Shown here piece after piece: positions 41,677 to 54,091 of a stretch of 64,000 bases of DNA (within the stretch, counting starts at the first letter, position 1; every line of letters begins with the position of its first letter). A program made the translations under genes and the position numbers. The stretch spans positions 1,207,501 through 1,271,500 of the forward strand of contig BSDZ01000027.1 in the NCBI GenBank assembly GCA_030268105.1, in the 5' to 3' direction. This DNA is from Volvox africanus (Eukaryota > Chlorophyta > Chlorophyceae > Chlamydomonadales > Volvocaceae). Below the pieces are notes generated by a model. That model was not told where the DNA came from. It ran no database searches and saw nothing but the letters and a program-made list of their open reading frames with translations.

Positions 41677-42174
41677 TACTGAATTTCAAAAAATGAAGGA
41701 GCGCCTCTTTCGGGGCATCTCGGAGTCGCTATATGATGTGATGCAGGTGAGGGATCAGGAGCGGCTCAGTCCATGTGCTCTTCACAAGCACATGTATCTT
41801 GACTTGCACAGCCACCCCAATCCCCATCTCCTAATCTCGGAATAGTGGTGATAGATTTGTGTGGCAGGCAGGCAGGTTCATGTCACAAGTGGGCGGCACA
41901 ATTTGGCAAATTTGTTGGACTGCATGGATTTCCTCTCGATGGAGGCATCGCAGCCGCGAGGGCTTTTCTTAAGCAGTCGGCGCCATGTGTGGCAGTGCTC
42001 TTGTGAGGCCTGTTGCTTGCACCCTTCATCATGTGTCAGGGGCCTCGTGGTTTGCTGGTGCGCTGCTAAGCGTGGAAGGGGTGGTAGCGGGCGCCTTGCC
42101 ATGAGGAGTACTCGGCAAAGTTTGACCGTCTACTGGCGCCAAACAAGGAGGCTGGATATGGGAAGCTATGAGTT
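41677..42174 (+). pseudogene. Degenerate coding-like stretch, family unknown
   Basis: An exon-like segment (MNTEFQKMKERLFRGISESL onward) ends in a good donor, CAG|gtgagg, at 41747/41748. From about 41876 another stretch reads CHKWAAQFGKFVGLHGF and, past three in-frame stops (TGA 42003, TAA, TAG), continues with HEEYSAKFDRLLAPNKEAG. The composition looks protein-like, but family and origin are unknown, and open runs of this length can arise by chance. Confidence 0.25.
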
Positions 42175-42316
42175 GGGGAATGGATGCTTTTTGTTTTTAT
42201 GATCATTGTTTTAGGACAAATAATTAAAAAGCAAATTTAAAACACATGCTTACTCGGCCTCAGGTAGCACATATGGCAGCTTGCGTGTGCACAATGACTA
42301 CACTGTGCACGCGTAA

Positions 42317-42398
42317 CCTGGGGATTCTACGGGTAGCGTCCAGGATGGACCGTGTATGGTCATCTTCCGATTGGGCCTTTGCGTAGGCCGACACAACA
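42317..42398. repeat. ~82-bp dispersed repeat, copy A
   Basis: Matches 49996-50076 at roughly 85% by eye. Shared landmarks are CTACGGGTAGCG, GGTCATCTTCCGAT and TAGGCCGACACAACA. Both copies keep a GGCCT...AGGCC hairpin. Confidence 0.85.
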
Positions 42399-43055
42399 TC
42401 ATATGTACTGACAATATATCTTTTTACTTCACCAGGCATTCTACAACCAGCGTACCCCCTGAAGTGGCCCTGAGAGTTAGGGTGCGGTAATTATTGCTCA
42501 TCAGCGGTTGCAAATTAAATCTGATCTGCCAACGACATGTTTCGTAACGAGAACGGGGATGGTAAAGATTCCGGGGGCCCCCAGTGAGTGTATGAACAGG
42601 GATTGCACGGCTCCTCAGTCGTGTCGCTGTCCTCCCTCACTGCCAGGACTCATCAGTGGTTGAATGCTCCACCCGGGAAGTGCGTACGTAAGGCCCCTGA
42701 TTGGGGTCATGGGGTGCGGGGTGGCTAGGAAATCCAAACCCATAGGCCAGTAGGTAGTCTAATTGGTGCTGACACATGGATAGGGGCCCCGCAGAGAGCA
42801 AGAGAATCTGTGAAATCAAAGAACCCAGTGAACCCTAGCGGCCCCAGTAATGGTGTAAAGTTAACCCCTTAGGATTCCCTACAATACACGCCAGCCTAAG
42901 GGCGGCTAAACCGCAATAATCATAATACAACCTGCACTGAACAAGATAAGATCTCTGAGACACTTGTGCCTTGCACATGCTAACTTTGTGCCAGATCATT
43001 TGGAACTGTTATCTTTGAACTATTGTGAATATAGTTAGCCACCTTAGGTGATGCC

Positions 43056-43500
43056 CTAAGTCGCTGTCGTCCAAGTTTGAGGAGCGCCCTGGTATTTGTA
43101 CGGGAAAGAGATGATGACCTTCCCTTCCTCCCGCAGCTCGATCGCCATATTTATCACACCCTCCTTGATTAGCTGGTCACGGTACCCCTTCATCTGAGGC
43201 AGCTTAGCTACCGCTTGTATACATCCACCTCGATTAGGTGCTCATCTGTGTCTCGGTTTCCCTTCATCTGGTTCGGCCTCACGTTACGAGAGGAATAAGC
43301 CTTTCTTGGCCTTTGCATTGGCTTCTGCGATGGCTAGTAATAATTGCTCTGCCAGCTCGTTTGCTATCCGCAGCTCTTCATTTACTTTCCACTGCTCTTC
43401 ATTTGCGATGTCCTGCACCCAGGCGAACGCCGTCATGCTAGAGGGGTCCGACCAATAAATGTTCGCGGCGATCTACTCAAGTAGGTATTACATCTGGGCC
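43056..43500 (-). pseudogene. Degenerate coding-like stretch, family unknown
   Basis: One minus-strand frame holds two open runs of about 62 codons: 43472-43287, with SSMTAFAWVQDIANEEQ and a charged helix after it, and 43241-43056, with KLPQMKGYRDQLIKEGV and VIISFPYKYQ. TAA (43286) and TGA (43244) stops sit between them, and TAG (43475) and TAA (43490) precede them. The stops are of the kind C-to-T changes would make from CAA, CAG and CGA. Possibly a decayed mobile-element or foreign gene; family not recognised. Confidence 0.28.
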
Positions 43501-44229
43501 CTACTCCAATGCTTATGTCAAGAAGTTTATTGAACGGAAACCTCAAACCAAAACGGACGCGCAGAGTGCTGCTCGAATTGGCGACTGATACGGGCTTGAA
43601 GGCTTCAGCCTTCGCATTATCCACAATATTCCCGTACTAGTCAACCGTTAGGTTGCCTGGAGCAGATACCGTGAATGAACGGTGCCGTTCATGACGTTCG
43701 AAAATCTCTTCGTAATGCCCACTTTTTAGCTACTAACCACCATGAACGATTCAGGTGGAAAGGTCTGTAAATAATGCGGTTATCTCCAGCAACTGCCGAG
43801 TCGTACAAGCATACGGCCCTGAGCTTGAGTTTGCTGTTTTGTGTCCTCGCGATCGCAGAAACCACCACAACTACCTGCACCAGGTAGGACACACCTCCAA
43901 CCACCAATATCCAGCATGTGGCGTTAGCCATGGCAAAAGGGCAGAGGTCCTTTCAAGGCATGCATTGCTCTCGGAGGCATGTAAGGTAGCTAGGGTGCGT
44001 TCCCAGCTACCCATCCGGACTAACTCTCCCACCCTCACAAACGCACATTTGCAAAACTTCGTAATATTGACGCAGCGAAAAATTCGTCAATCGTAACTCT
44101 GTTAAGGACATCCATTCTCCTCATGCGCCTCATCCGCATCCTTCACGCGGAAAAAGTAAAAGCATCATGAGGTGGTAAGGAAGAAACCGTTGCATGAATC
44201 CGTTGCACTCATCCTGCCTCTTCTGCGCT

Positions 44230-47200
44230 TCACCGCCAGCTCGCGCGACTCAGGGCTGGTGCAGGCGCAGCGGCGGCTGAGGCCTTTGGCGCAGAGAATG
44301 CGCTGCCCTTAATCTTCTCCAGGATCAAGTCATCGCACTTAAAGTTTGCTTCTTTGCGGAATGTGCCGCGACCGAAGTCTTTGTCGTAGGAGTCCTTGAG
44401 GCCCCCAATGAGGCCAAACTCGGGCTGCCAGTCGAGGTCTGCCATGGCCTATAGTGGGGGAGCAGAGGGTGAGGGGCCGGAGGTCGGGGAAGTTCGGGTT
44501 TCGCAGTATGACTCAGGACTTCACAACGGGACTGAGATTATCGGCTTTCCTTTGCGCTACAAAATGAGGTAGAGAACACTCAATCATACCGTCAATATCA
44601 ATCAAATTCGGGAAGGAGGGAGGGAGGAGGAAGGAGGAAATAGGGGGGGACCTCCACAACATCCCTAGGAATATCTCGGTTGATTACCTCAACGCGGTGG
44701 CAACTGCTCTCTGATGGAATCTCTCCGCCGCCTCCTAATGCCGTATCCGCATAATAACCCAGTCGTGGCGAGACGGATCTCTGCCCTCTCCTCCCTCCCC
44801 GGCCCTCTCAAACACGGGTATCATCAGCACACACCCAACCCATTCCCCATTCTTCTCCCTTTCCCTCTTCTCCTGCTTCCCCTTTATGGGCAACCCCCAA
44901 TGCCTCGTGGAGATTGACCTGCCATTGGCACACATGCACATGCACAAACATGCCAATATAGAAACAACCTACATATCACTTAGAAGTAGTAGTGTACGGC
45001 ACACGCACCTTGTCGACCGAAGCGAAGAAGTGCTGATCGCGCATGGGGAAGGGCTTATCCTTGCCGAAGTCAAACTCCTTGGCGTTGTAATGGATGATCT
45101 CCGGCTCTGGAGCCCCCATGGCCTTGGCGCAGGCCTTGGCGATGCCGTCAAAGGTCACAAAGCGCTCGCCTGTTGTTCGTGAAGTTTTGGGAAGTTTGTG
45201 GCCGCGGCAATGGTGGCACATTGTGCATTTAAGAAAATTAAGGACGATGTAAAAAATTTATCGAAGCTTCATGATGACGCAATGGTATTTTTTTGTAAAA
45301 AATTAAGCAATAATCAGGCAAGTTTTACAGCTATTGTTTCTGATTTGTTAAACAAGAAAGCCAGTCCAAGAAAACTGAAAAAGCCAAGTTGTGCATTTTA
45401 AAGAAAATAATTTTTTGAAAAGCAAATGTTTTTGTAAAGAATATATTTAACAGCTTTGAATCCATTTATGCAAATGTAACTGTTGAACTGTGTTGGTTAC
45501 CCCCCTGGTGGTCACTGACCCATGGGTCTCGGTCTCACTCATTTACCTGAGATGTTGTAGATCTGGCGGGCCGCCTTCTTGTTGCCGAGCACCTTAACGA
45601 AGGCCGTTGCCAAGTCCTTGACGTGTCCGAGCTGCAGGGAGGGGAGTTGGAGTCACTTACATTAATGACGGGAGAGAGAATTTGGGTTTTCAGGTTTGTA
45701 CGGCAACCACCCGACATGTAACGGGACAGGGACTGTGGGTGTTTTCCACACAAATCCTAGTCCCCAGCAGATCTGCACGAGCACAGTACTGGGTGGGACT
45801 AAAACAAGGCACCTGCCAAATGTATATGTTACAAGTAACCTGTAAGGATTTATAGGGGACTTGCTGACCAAAAGACAGTACTATCCCCCCACACGCTGGT
45901 CAAAAACAGCTCGATGTTGTAGAAATGGTAACGTTGGGAGATTTCGTGTGTGTGTGTGTGTGAGGGGGGGGCCTGCCGAAACCGAATACGGCCTGCTTAC
46001 GTAGCCTGTACCTATCTGCACGCAACGTCCCCGTTCCGAATCCCAACCAGCCTCCTCCCCTCCGGTTTTCCCCTCCCAGTGACCCATGGGTCCGTCGTCT
46101 GACACAGTACCACATTTTCCCCTATACACATATACACACAGAGACTCTCTCTCCCTCCCCCCCTTATTGTATTGTGTCAAAGGGAGATTGCTTCCCCCGC
46201 GATCCGCACGTCTGGGAAAGTCAGGTTAGCAGCGCCCCGAGCTGGACTCAAAGCTGGAACATAAGGCCCGGTCAGATACGTAACAGACAGACATGCGCGC
46301 GCGCACATATACACACACGCACCTGGGTGACCTGCTGGCCGCTACCCGGTACTGGGATGGGCCGGCCGGCCTTCAGACGGTGAAAGAACCACTCCTCCAC
46401 TGGGTTGTAGTTGAGTGGGCCGTAGATGTAGACGGGGCGAATGGATGTGAAGTTGACACCGCTCTTGCGGAGCAGCTCTTCCGTGTCAAGCTTGCCCTGT
46501 GTGGTACAAGAAGTACGAGCGGTACGGAAGAAAGATAAATGGCGCGATCATGCAAAATCTCTTTCTTTCACAATATACATAATTTATGGTTTTTAATTCT
46601 GCTAGCGGTGCCTCACTGCCCTGATGATATTCGATGCAAGTATATCGCATATCAATCAGTGTGAGGCGTGTGCGAAGATGCTGACAAGGGACGAAGAGAC
46701 CCTAATGAGTGAGAGTTACATGCACTTAAATAGAAATGCACTGTGCAGCAATATTGCTATATTGCAGTCGCACTTCGGCGCCCGCCATTGAAATAAACCC
46801 ACTAATCTAATTCACATATATTACATATTTCACAATATATTACATGCTGGTAGAGGATTATGTATATAACCTTACATGTATATTACATATAATTTTACGA
46901 AGAAGGGAGTATAAGCCAATGTGCGGAGAGGTACGAAACAAAGAGAAGCAGCTTGCTACCAAGGTACCTACCTTGTGGCGGCTTTTGGGATCTACTGCGT
47001 CCTCTTCCCGGTGCGGCATCATGTCGTTCTTCAGATACACGCCCGCAGAAGAGCAGTAGATGTACTGCTCCAGGGTGGACTTGGTACCCTTCAGTACCGG
47101 CTCAACCTCAACGGCCTCACGACCGTTGATGTCGTACACCACTACATATCATAAGAACGCGTTGGCGGGGACAGGGTACAGCGCAGCACAGTGAGACTCT

Positions 47201-48962
47201 CCGACACAGATTCAGGTCCTCTTCACCTGGATGACGTAAAACCTAATAGCCAGTGCCGAAAGCCAGTCAACTAAACAACAGGGTGGGTCCTGGGTCGAGG
47301 TCAAGAGTACCCAGTTACAATCGGTTGTTACCTAACTGCCTTCAATTAGCTTTCCGCATGCGAGACCTTGTCGAACAATCAACCGACTTGATGTTACGTT
47401 GGCGAGTTCAGATCAGGTCCTTAGGCGAGTTCAGATCAGGTCTGCATGTCTCAAGGCGTCCTGTCACTCTCTCCTTCCCCCTCTCTTTACCTTCCCTCTA
47501 TCCTTATAACCTTCCCTCTCTCTTTATTACCTTCCCACCCCTCCCTGGACACCGAGGCCAGTTCTCACCTTGGAAGCCCTCCCGAGCCAACTTGCGCTCC
47601 ACCTCGGGGAAGTCCTGTGGGCCAAACACAGACACACACACACAACACGGGAAGGAGGCAACACACATACGTGCACGACATACTCACAGAGGGAGACAGA
47701 GTGAAGGGAGGAGGGGGTCAAGATGATATGGCATGGAGTGCGGAGTGAATGGGGGCAAAGTAACCTGAGATGGATGGGGTACACTTAACAGCGATAGTGA
47801 GAGATATGTATTTTCGGGGTTTTAAGGATCTGGATATCTTAGTATCTTAGTATTCCCAAAGTCCCCTCGGGACCTGCAACCACAACGACGTAGTTCACAT
47901 TTTCGTTACCACCCCTTCACTTCCCCCTAGCCTTCCCGTTCCAAGACAAGCATCTGCTAACACATGACAACATGCAGTGCTTGTGCAGTAGGTTCAGTAG
48001 GTAAACTGCGTCCATGCGGAAGTAGTTCCTCTGGCCCATGGGTCAGTTGCTTACCCTAACCCCCCACTAACCCCCTACTATTCCAGGTTACACACCATGC
48101 GGTCACCCTGGATGTGTTTGATGGAGCGGGAGAAAGACGCGAAGGAGGAGGGCGTGTCATCCGGGATCTCGTACGCCACCTTCTTCTTCCCACGGGTAAA
48201 CAGGGTCACCTCATGACCCGCCTGCACCAGCTGGCGAGCGAGGTACAGGCCGATGAAGCGAGTGCCGCCTAGGTGGGAGATTGCGGGTGTGTTAGTGAGT
48301 CTTGAGAAGTTGTTTGGGGGAGTGGCGGCGGAACACAACACTCAATGTGAGAGTGGGCCACCTGTAATGTCAATTTGCCCGGTAGCCAAGGTTAATTTGC
48401 CCGGCATGGCAGCGAGATAAGTATGGCGAAGGCAGACTGGATTAGAGACGTCGCTAATACGATAGAGCAAGTCGAGACGTGGCTATCATGGCAGCATTGC
48501 ACAGCGCGAGTTTGTTGAGGGCAGTACGCATTTCACGCGAATGAGCGCGTGGGAGCCGTCGCCCTCGCGCCTCACCCATCATCAGGATCTTCTTGGGTTC
48601 CACAGAGCTGCTGCTGCTGCTTGGGGAGGAATTCGCCAACTGATCCCGCCAGTTGGAATAGCGCGCGGAGATGACCTATGCAACATCATTAAAATACTTG
48701 CTTAGTCAAGATGACGGGACGACTAGGATGCTTCACAATAAGGAACTGTATAATATTGGCTTTGTAAAGCAAACATGCCTAGTGTGAGCTTTATAGCTGT
48801 GCAAGCGTGCACTATGGTCGACCTAACGTCCACAGACTGTTTATACACAAACAGCGATCCAAATGATGTAATCAGTAAGGTTCTACAGACCTGCACACGC
48901 CGCACAGCAGCCTTCGGACGCACGGCCGTGCTGCGGACATTCTGACGACTGGCGACCTGCAT
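44230..48962 (-). CDS. CSP41B: Chloroplast stem-loop RNA-binding protein CSP41b
   Basis: Atypical short-chain-dehydrogenase-like protein of the plastid that binds and stabilises chloroplast mRNA and rRNA; 399 aa including transit peptide. Exons: 48962-48891, 48675-48576, 48268-48096, 47614-47569, 47141-46972, 46496-46323, 45631-45547, 45169-45009, 44448-44230; all phases agree. The basic leader MQVASRQNVRSTAVRPKAA is a typical transit peptide. The NAD(P)-fold glycine motif reads LMMGGTRFIG, followed by EVTLFTRGKK, YIYCSSAGVYLK, SIRPVYIYGPLNYNP, GSGQQVTQLGHVKDLA, RDQHFFASVDK and LDFGRGTFRK-like DKDFGRGTFRKEANF, all family marks. A Ser-rich insert precedes the Rossmann strand. The intron 45170-45546 carries an AT-rich insertion. 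Confidence 0.93.
45215..45480. mobile_element. AT-rich insertion in a CSP41b intron
   Basis: Composition shifts sharply to A+T inside the intron 45170-45546. Imperfect ~20-bp direct repeats flank the core: TTGTGCATTTAAGAAAATTA (45221-45240) and a TTGTGCATTTTAAAG form (45389-45410). The core reads open on the plus strand to TAA at 45399-45401, with Lys-rich coding-like sequence (FKKIKDDVKNLSKLHDD). Foreign or mobile origin is inference; no terminal inverted repeats were seen. Confidence 0.35.
45527..45538. repeat. GACCCNNGGGTC palindrome
   Basis: GACCCATGGGTC, 8 bases upstream in plus coordinates of the CSP41b exon boundary at 45547 (intron side). Another copy is at 46081. Confidence 0.9.
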
Positions 48963-49216
48963 CTTATCCAAGTCCTGCGAACCGACAGGAACCGCTGATC
49001 CGTGCGAACTCAAGGCTGGACCACCAAAGGTTGTGATAATTGAATCTAATTGTTACCACGCCAACTCATCAAAGACGGATTGGTGGTTTTATCCATGCTG
49101 TCGTACAATCGCTTCCCGGACAATTTAAATTGCGCCCAGCACAACGAAGGTTTATTAAGTTCACAACTTTACATCATGGACATCTTTGTAATCTTTCATG
49201 AAATAAGGAACGCCCG

Positions 49217-52200
49217 CTAGACAGCCCCGACCTCCTTCAGCATCGCGGTGTGCAAAGGGCAAGGGTCAGGCTTGCCCGCAGCCAATGCCTTTTGCGTCAG
49301 CCCGTAGAACCATCCATTCCTCCATGGGAACTGCATAGTTGGCAACAGATGGAGGTTGGGAGCAGCATATCCAAGTTCATGCGAAATCCACTATGCACCC
49401 GCTGGTATTTAGACACGGGTGAACGAATAGGAACCTCAAACATTAGTGGTGCTCTAGCCCACGCGGCGCCACATAACAGCTTATGGATTGTAAATATCTT
49501 TAAAAGCGACATGATCAGTTTGTCCGATGCTAAAATCTTAAGGAAATTGTGCCAGCTGCCAAATGCACAGAACTGGAACTGCAGCCCCCAGTCGCGCCCT
49601 ACCCTGCCCACCAGCAAAGCACCGTATCAACGCAGCGAGAAGGGTCTCTGATGCAACTTCCGTGTTTTCCCCACTTACCTCCTTGACGGCAGTAGGAAAG
49701 TGCGCCACAGAGCGCGCGTAAGCGTTGAGTCGCTCCACGTCTCCCCCCGCCAGTGTCACGCCCAGCTCCTGTGCCCCCGCAGCACACAGCTCCCGGATCA
49801 GCTCCGAAACCTCCTCCTTGTGCTGCGCCTCCACTTGGCCCACCGTGGCCTTGTGTTTGGCGCCCACGACCATGTAGGCGCTGTGCGAGCGAAAATAAGG
49901 AAGGGAAGGAGGAGGGGAGTGTGATGATGTGACTGGACGAGGACAGAACGACAGAGGGACGGGGAGGGAAATCAGTGAAGGCGGCATTGTAGTATCCTGG
50001 GGTATCTACGGGTAGCGTTCAGGATTCGACCGCAGACGGTCATCTTCCGATCGGGCCTTTGTAGGCCGACACAACAGAGATACAACAGGCATCGGGATCC
50101 CTGCCATTAATACCCGTACGCATAGGGGGACAGGGGATCTTTCAGCGTAAGTCGCATTCAAAACTGGAGCTGCGACTGCAACTAGCGGCAATCTTAATTA
50201 TAAGCTATGGGATTGTCATGCCGTACGAGTTAAGAACCCTATCTGGTAATATCCCCAGGGACCGATGACATCGTACTCCGATTCCTGTACGAAATACGGC
50301 ATATGCTAGTACAGCATCGTATTTAACACGGCATAACTAACATGGTATATCATTCATTATCTCTGTCTCTATCGTACCTAATCCACACGAGCTTCTCCAG
50401 CATAGCTCGCGTGAAGTCATCCTTGCCGAGCACCTGCGCAAGGTACCGTACGGTACGGCAAAGCATGGCATCAGTATGGCGCGTTACTAAGATCCTAGCA
50501 CGGCATTAAGGTACGGGGGCAAGATGCAGCGTCATGAGGTCTTTCACGGGAGTTGAGCCGTTGCCATTAGGCCCTGTATAGGGCCATCACGTAAGGCCCA
50601 TCAGCAGCCAACATACATTCTATGGTTTTCGGTACGCGCGTGACAGCAGCCGTGGGCTTTCCTCTGACCCATGAGTCATTTGATCTCTAGTTCCTGGAAA
50701 CGTTGACACGGGAAATACCTTCCCCCCCCCGTTGCCGCCATCCCCTTGACCCACCGACCCACCTTGCAGCTTAGGCCTCCAGAAAGTAACCGGTCAGCCA
50801 CCGCCTGTGCGTGTTTGCCGTACGCTTCAAGCCACCAGCGTCCCCACCGCCGCCACCGCCACCGCCGCCAAGCCGTCCGTATATACCAACAAAGTTCCGC
50901 ATTTTTAGTTTCAGATAAAAAAAAAGAAAGCGATATGATTCACTATTCAAACGTAACATGTTATAAGCCAGCATAACAAATCACGCGCGTCGATGCAGTG
51001 CGGCAACTGTAGTACAGCTATTATTGAGACCCGACCGACCCACGGTTCCGCCACCGACCCACCGGCTGTAAGGCCCTCTGGATTGATGTCCGTCTTGCCG
51101 TCCGTCGGTTTGTCGCCTTTCTTAGCCACCGCAAAGTACACCAGCACCTGTTAAAATAGTAAACAAAAATAGACGTCAGCGAGGCACCGACATTCACATT
51201 CACATTTACGTTCACATTCACAAGTACGATCGTTTGAGGGAGTGAATCCACGATCCGGAACGAATGTCCTCCCCGCTTGGGGTGGAGGTGCGGAGTCAGC
51301 TTCTTCGGCGGTGGGCGGTCTCGCCGTAATGCCATGAAGGGCACGGGACACGGGGCAAGGCGGGATAGCTGCTGGTTCCCCCCGACCAATGTCATCAGGC
51401 CTGGAGTGAGACATGAGCAAATACACACACACGTACGTGCACCAACCTGCGTATTTTCCCCGAGCCCCTGCTTGTCCAGCCAGGGCTGCAGCATGCCGTT
51501 CTGTATGAACACAATATCTGCGGCCATACGACCCGGCGGTTTCGAAAGCACCATAAGCCAGCTGTCAGGGCCATGGCTACGCTGTCCAAGTGCTTGTGTG
51601 TATGGGACTCGTGCGCGGTCTGTCCTTCCAAATCACATTAGAACATCCTTCTGAAACACGGGGCCCTGCATCAGGAGGTGTTGGTAATCCGGAGTCCCCT
51701 TCCTCTCTCCTATCTCGTCCCCTCTTCCCCGCGGTTTTCACACACACATACACACACATACACACACATACACATTTGTTGCAACGTATATCAAAGCCCC
51801 CCCTGGAGCCCTCTGGAGCTTTACCCCGCCCCCACTAGTTATACCTGAGCGGCGCTCCGGAGGTACCGAATCTACTACCGCCTGCGAACACCGAACAAAC
51901 GATAACTGATAACTGATAACGGTATTAATTTGGTTTAAGGAGGTCTTCACAATTTCTGTTCTTGCGTTCGCCGCATTGGTTGTGACAGCCTAAGCCAATT
52001 TTCCACCGCGATACAGCTGGGAAGACCCCCAGAATGTTTATTTGAGAAGTAGACATGGCAACAGCGCAGGGCACCCACCATCACCATCACCATCACTATC
52101 AAATATAATCCGATTGCCGATTGCCGAATGGTATTACCGTACATCGCTGTCCCTGCAGGACACCTCCCCCAAAACACCATCTCCCGTTGCGGTGCGCGCA

Positions 52201-53306
52201 ACGCGACAAAGATTTGGCCTGATCTCTTCTGCAAATTGTGTGCCCATTGTGTGTTTCGGTTGGACGCCCCTCACCACCCGACCTGCAAGTCATCATTGCG
52301 GGTGCACACGATGATGGGTCCCGACGGCCCCTCCACTTTCTGACCTCGGGTCACCACCACCTGAGACCCATGGGTCGGTCCGAACACGGCGACGGCAAGG
52401 ATTATTACCGGAGTTGAAGAGGGCAGGGTTTAAGAAGCATAAGTGCTTAAAGAGCAGCTATGGGGTTCTCCAGTGGCAGCTTCCCCGTACCACAAGCTGT
52501 CCAACAAACAGACAGCTGACGGCGGGAGTTCAGCAGGGAGTTAGGGGGTCAACAGCGCCTCTGCTGGGCCGTGTTTCAAAACCCACGCTCGCAATCGATG
52601 TGACCCCTCAATCGATGCCCTGCATGGCAAAACCAACCCCCATTCCGCAAATCTCCCTTCCAACTCGAAACAGCATATGGATTCCGAAACGACTATTCGC
52701 CGGCTGTGCGGTTTTTTTTACTGGATCCTGCCGGATTAATCTAACTTTCTCCAAGCATTTCGCAGTACGACCTGCCGTACATTCCTATTTAGTACAGCCC
52801 GAAGTGTCAGCCTGTAGTGGACCTCCATGATGTGCTCACATCACCGCCTGGTCCCATGCCCGCAAGCGCCTGACCCACACGGCCGCCGCCCACGATGGTG
52901 AACACCTGAAGGCGGTGGGGTTGGGGCGACATGCTGCTAGATGCGCGTTTCCTGGATGTATTGAGATGCAATCAGGACTTAGAGGATGTTCGTGGCATGA
53001 CCCGCAAGCCGTGACCACACGGAAGCATGCAGGATACTGCCTGGTCATTAACGGCATGGAAACATGCATAGCCTCGCTATGGTTTCTTCCTGACCATTAT
53101 GATGATTTCAAATGCCTGGCTTGTGGTTAGATTGCAAATGCGAAGAGAGGAATCGTGAGTTGCGAAGGATTGCAAAGCCTTACCTGCTGCGCGACAGGCG
53201 CTGAAGCGTTACAGGTCATGTTCGCACCACGGTGATGATGTTTCAGAGGAATGACACGTGACTTGAAGGAGAAGGTCGATGCGCTCACGCGCGACGCTGC
53301 AAGCAT
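49217..53306 (-). CDS. Ketopantoate-reductase-like NAD(P)-dependent oxidoreductase
   Basis: About 302 aa. Exons: 53306-53184, 52905-52840, 52360-52275, 51561-51447, 51147-51063, 50824-50763, 50433-50378, 49880-49679, 49330-49217 (TAG); phases agree, although the 52275/51561 junction is the least certain. The leader (MLAASRVSASTFSFKSRVIP) suggests organelle targeting. The Rossmann fold starts VFTIVGGGRVGQALAG (GxGxxG-like). Next come IIVCTRNDDLQ, DIVFIQNGMLQPWLDK, VLVYFAVAKKGDKPTDGKTD and EGLTAAYGKHAQAVADRLLS, then a helical C-terminal domain ending in FPWRNGWFYGLTQKAL and PDPCPLHTAMLKEV. This architecture matches plant and algal proteins of the ApbA/PanE ketopantoate reductase superfamily; true pantothenate-pathway activity is not established by sequence. 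The first ATG in frame is 53306. Confidence 0.82.
49996..50076. repeat. ~82-bp dispersed repeat, copy B
   Basis: Second copy of the repeat at 42317-42398, in an intron of the oxidoreductase gene between the 50378 and 49880 exon ends. Keeps the GGCCT...AGGCC hairpin with a loop two bases shorter. Confidence 0.85.
50443..50456. repeat. GTACCGTACGGTAC palindrome
   Basis: Perfect 14-bp palindrome on the intron side, 10 bases from the exon boundary at 50433. Confidence 0.85.
51735..51778. repeat. (CACACATA)n microsatellite
   Basis: Intronic CA/TA-rich tandem repeat. Confidence 0.9.
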
Positions 53307-54091
53307 TTGCGCTTGTACAAGGATGAAGATGATTTTGACAAACGACAAAACTGCAGGTCGCTCAATACATCACTTATGGATAATTACATATACTATCGCA
53401 CAACTACCGTGCGAGGATGTAACCCACAACGGCAACGAGTGATTGGAGGTTGTAACGAGCATCGCATGGAAGCCAAATCTCGTTAAGGATAAAAAGGCAT
53501 AAAATCCCTGCATTTTGTCATTCGAAGTGAAATCTGTCGTAAGAATGTTTATTCAATGATCCTTAGGGCAAACTTTAGGCTGCTGAAGAGCCCATAGAAT
53601 AGTAGGCAGTTCGTGGCGGTTGGCTGACCGACCGCTCGCAGCGTAGCTCTGTGACATATATCAAGGTTCATATATATCAAATAGCTTCACTGAAAAATTA
53701 TATATATTTGCTCCTTAAGGCTTGTGACTTCTGGCCTAGGCCCCGGCCGCGGCCACAGCACACGAAGCACAACCGTACAGTGCACACCCTTCCCGAGGCT
53801 GCTTTGCGCCATGCCTCCTCTGTTGTCCATCAGCTATGCAGCTGTAGTTCACAATTCCAAATGTTTGGAGTTACTTTTGCAAGTTGGAAAGCTGGTTGCC
53901 GCAGTCGTAACTCCCGTTGAGAACGCTTCCAGCTTTGTCGACACAAGCTTCTCATAATATTGATACTCATAAAGTTGCAGTTCATCTCCTCTTAAAATAT
54001 TCCTTTTTCATCCAGCCGGTGGTCAACCTTCAAGCTTCATAGCGCCGACAGCTTACCTTGGCCTGTTAGTACGTGGACCTTCGATAGCCCC
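53307..54091. other. Divergent spacer, oxidoreductase / 54-kb gene
   Basis: Contains the promoter of the minus-strand oxidoreductase and probably the 5' region of the plus-strand gene. A plus-strand ORF at 53724-53957 could hold an upstream exon but has no family and no clear splice partner. Confidence 0.4.

Larger units (their letters stand above)
39592..44229. other. Gene-poor gap with decayed coding-like sequence
   Basis: 4.6 kb between two convergent genes. It holds both 3' UTRs, a (CTG)n microsatellite at about 40765-40797, two degenerate coding-like stretches (41677-42174 plus, 43056-43500 minus) and one copy of an ~82 bp dispersed repeat at 42317. A further minus-strand open frame, 42819-42637, has no recognised family. 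No intact gene is supported. Confidence 0.55.

Noticed and set aside
49996..50076. tRNA-like B box (GGTCGAATCC on the minus strand) in the dispersed repeat
   Set aside because: No cloverleaf can be drawn and the other copy lacks the B-box match, so a tRNA or tRNA-derived SINE is not supported.
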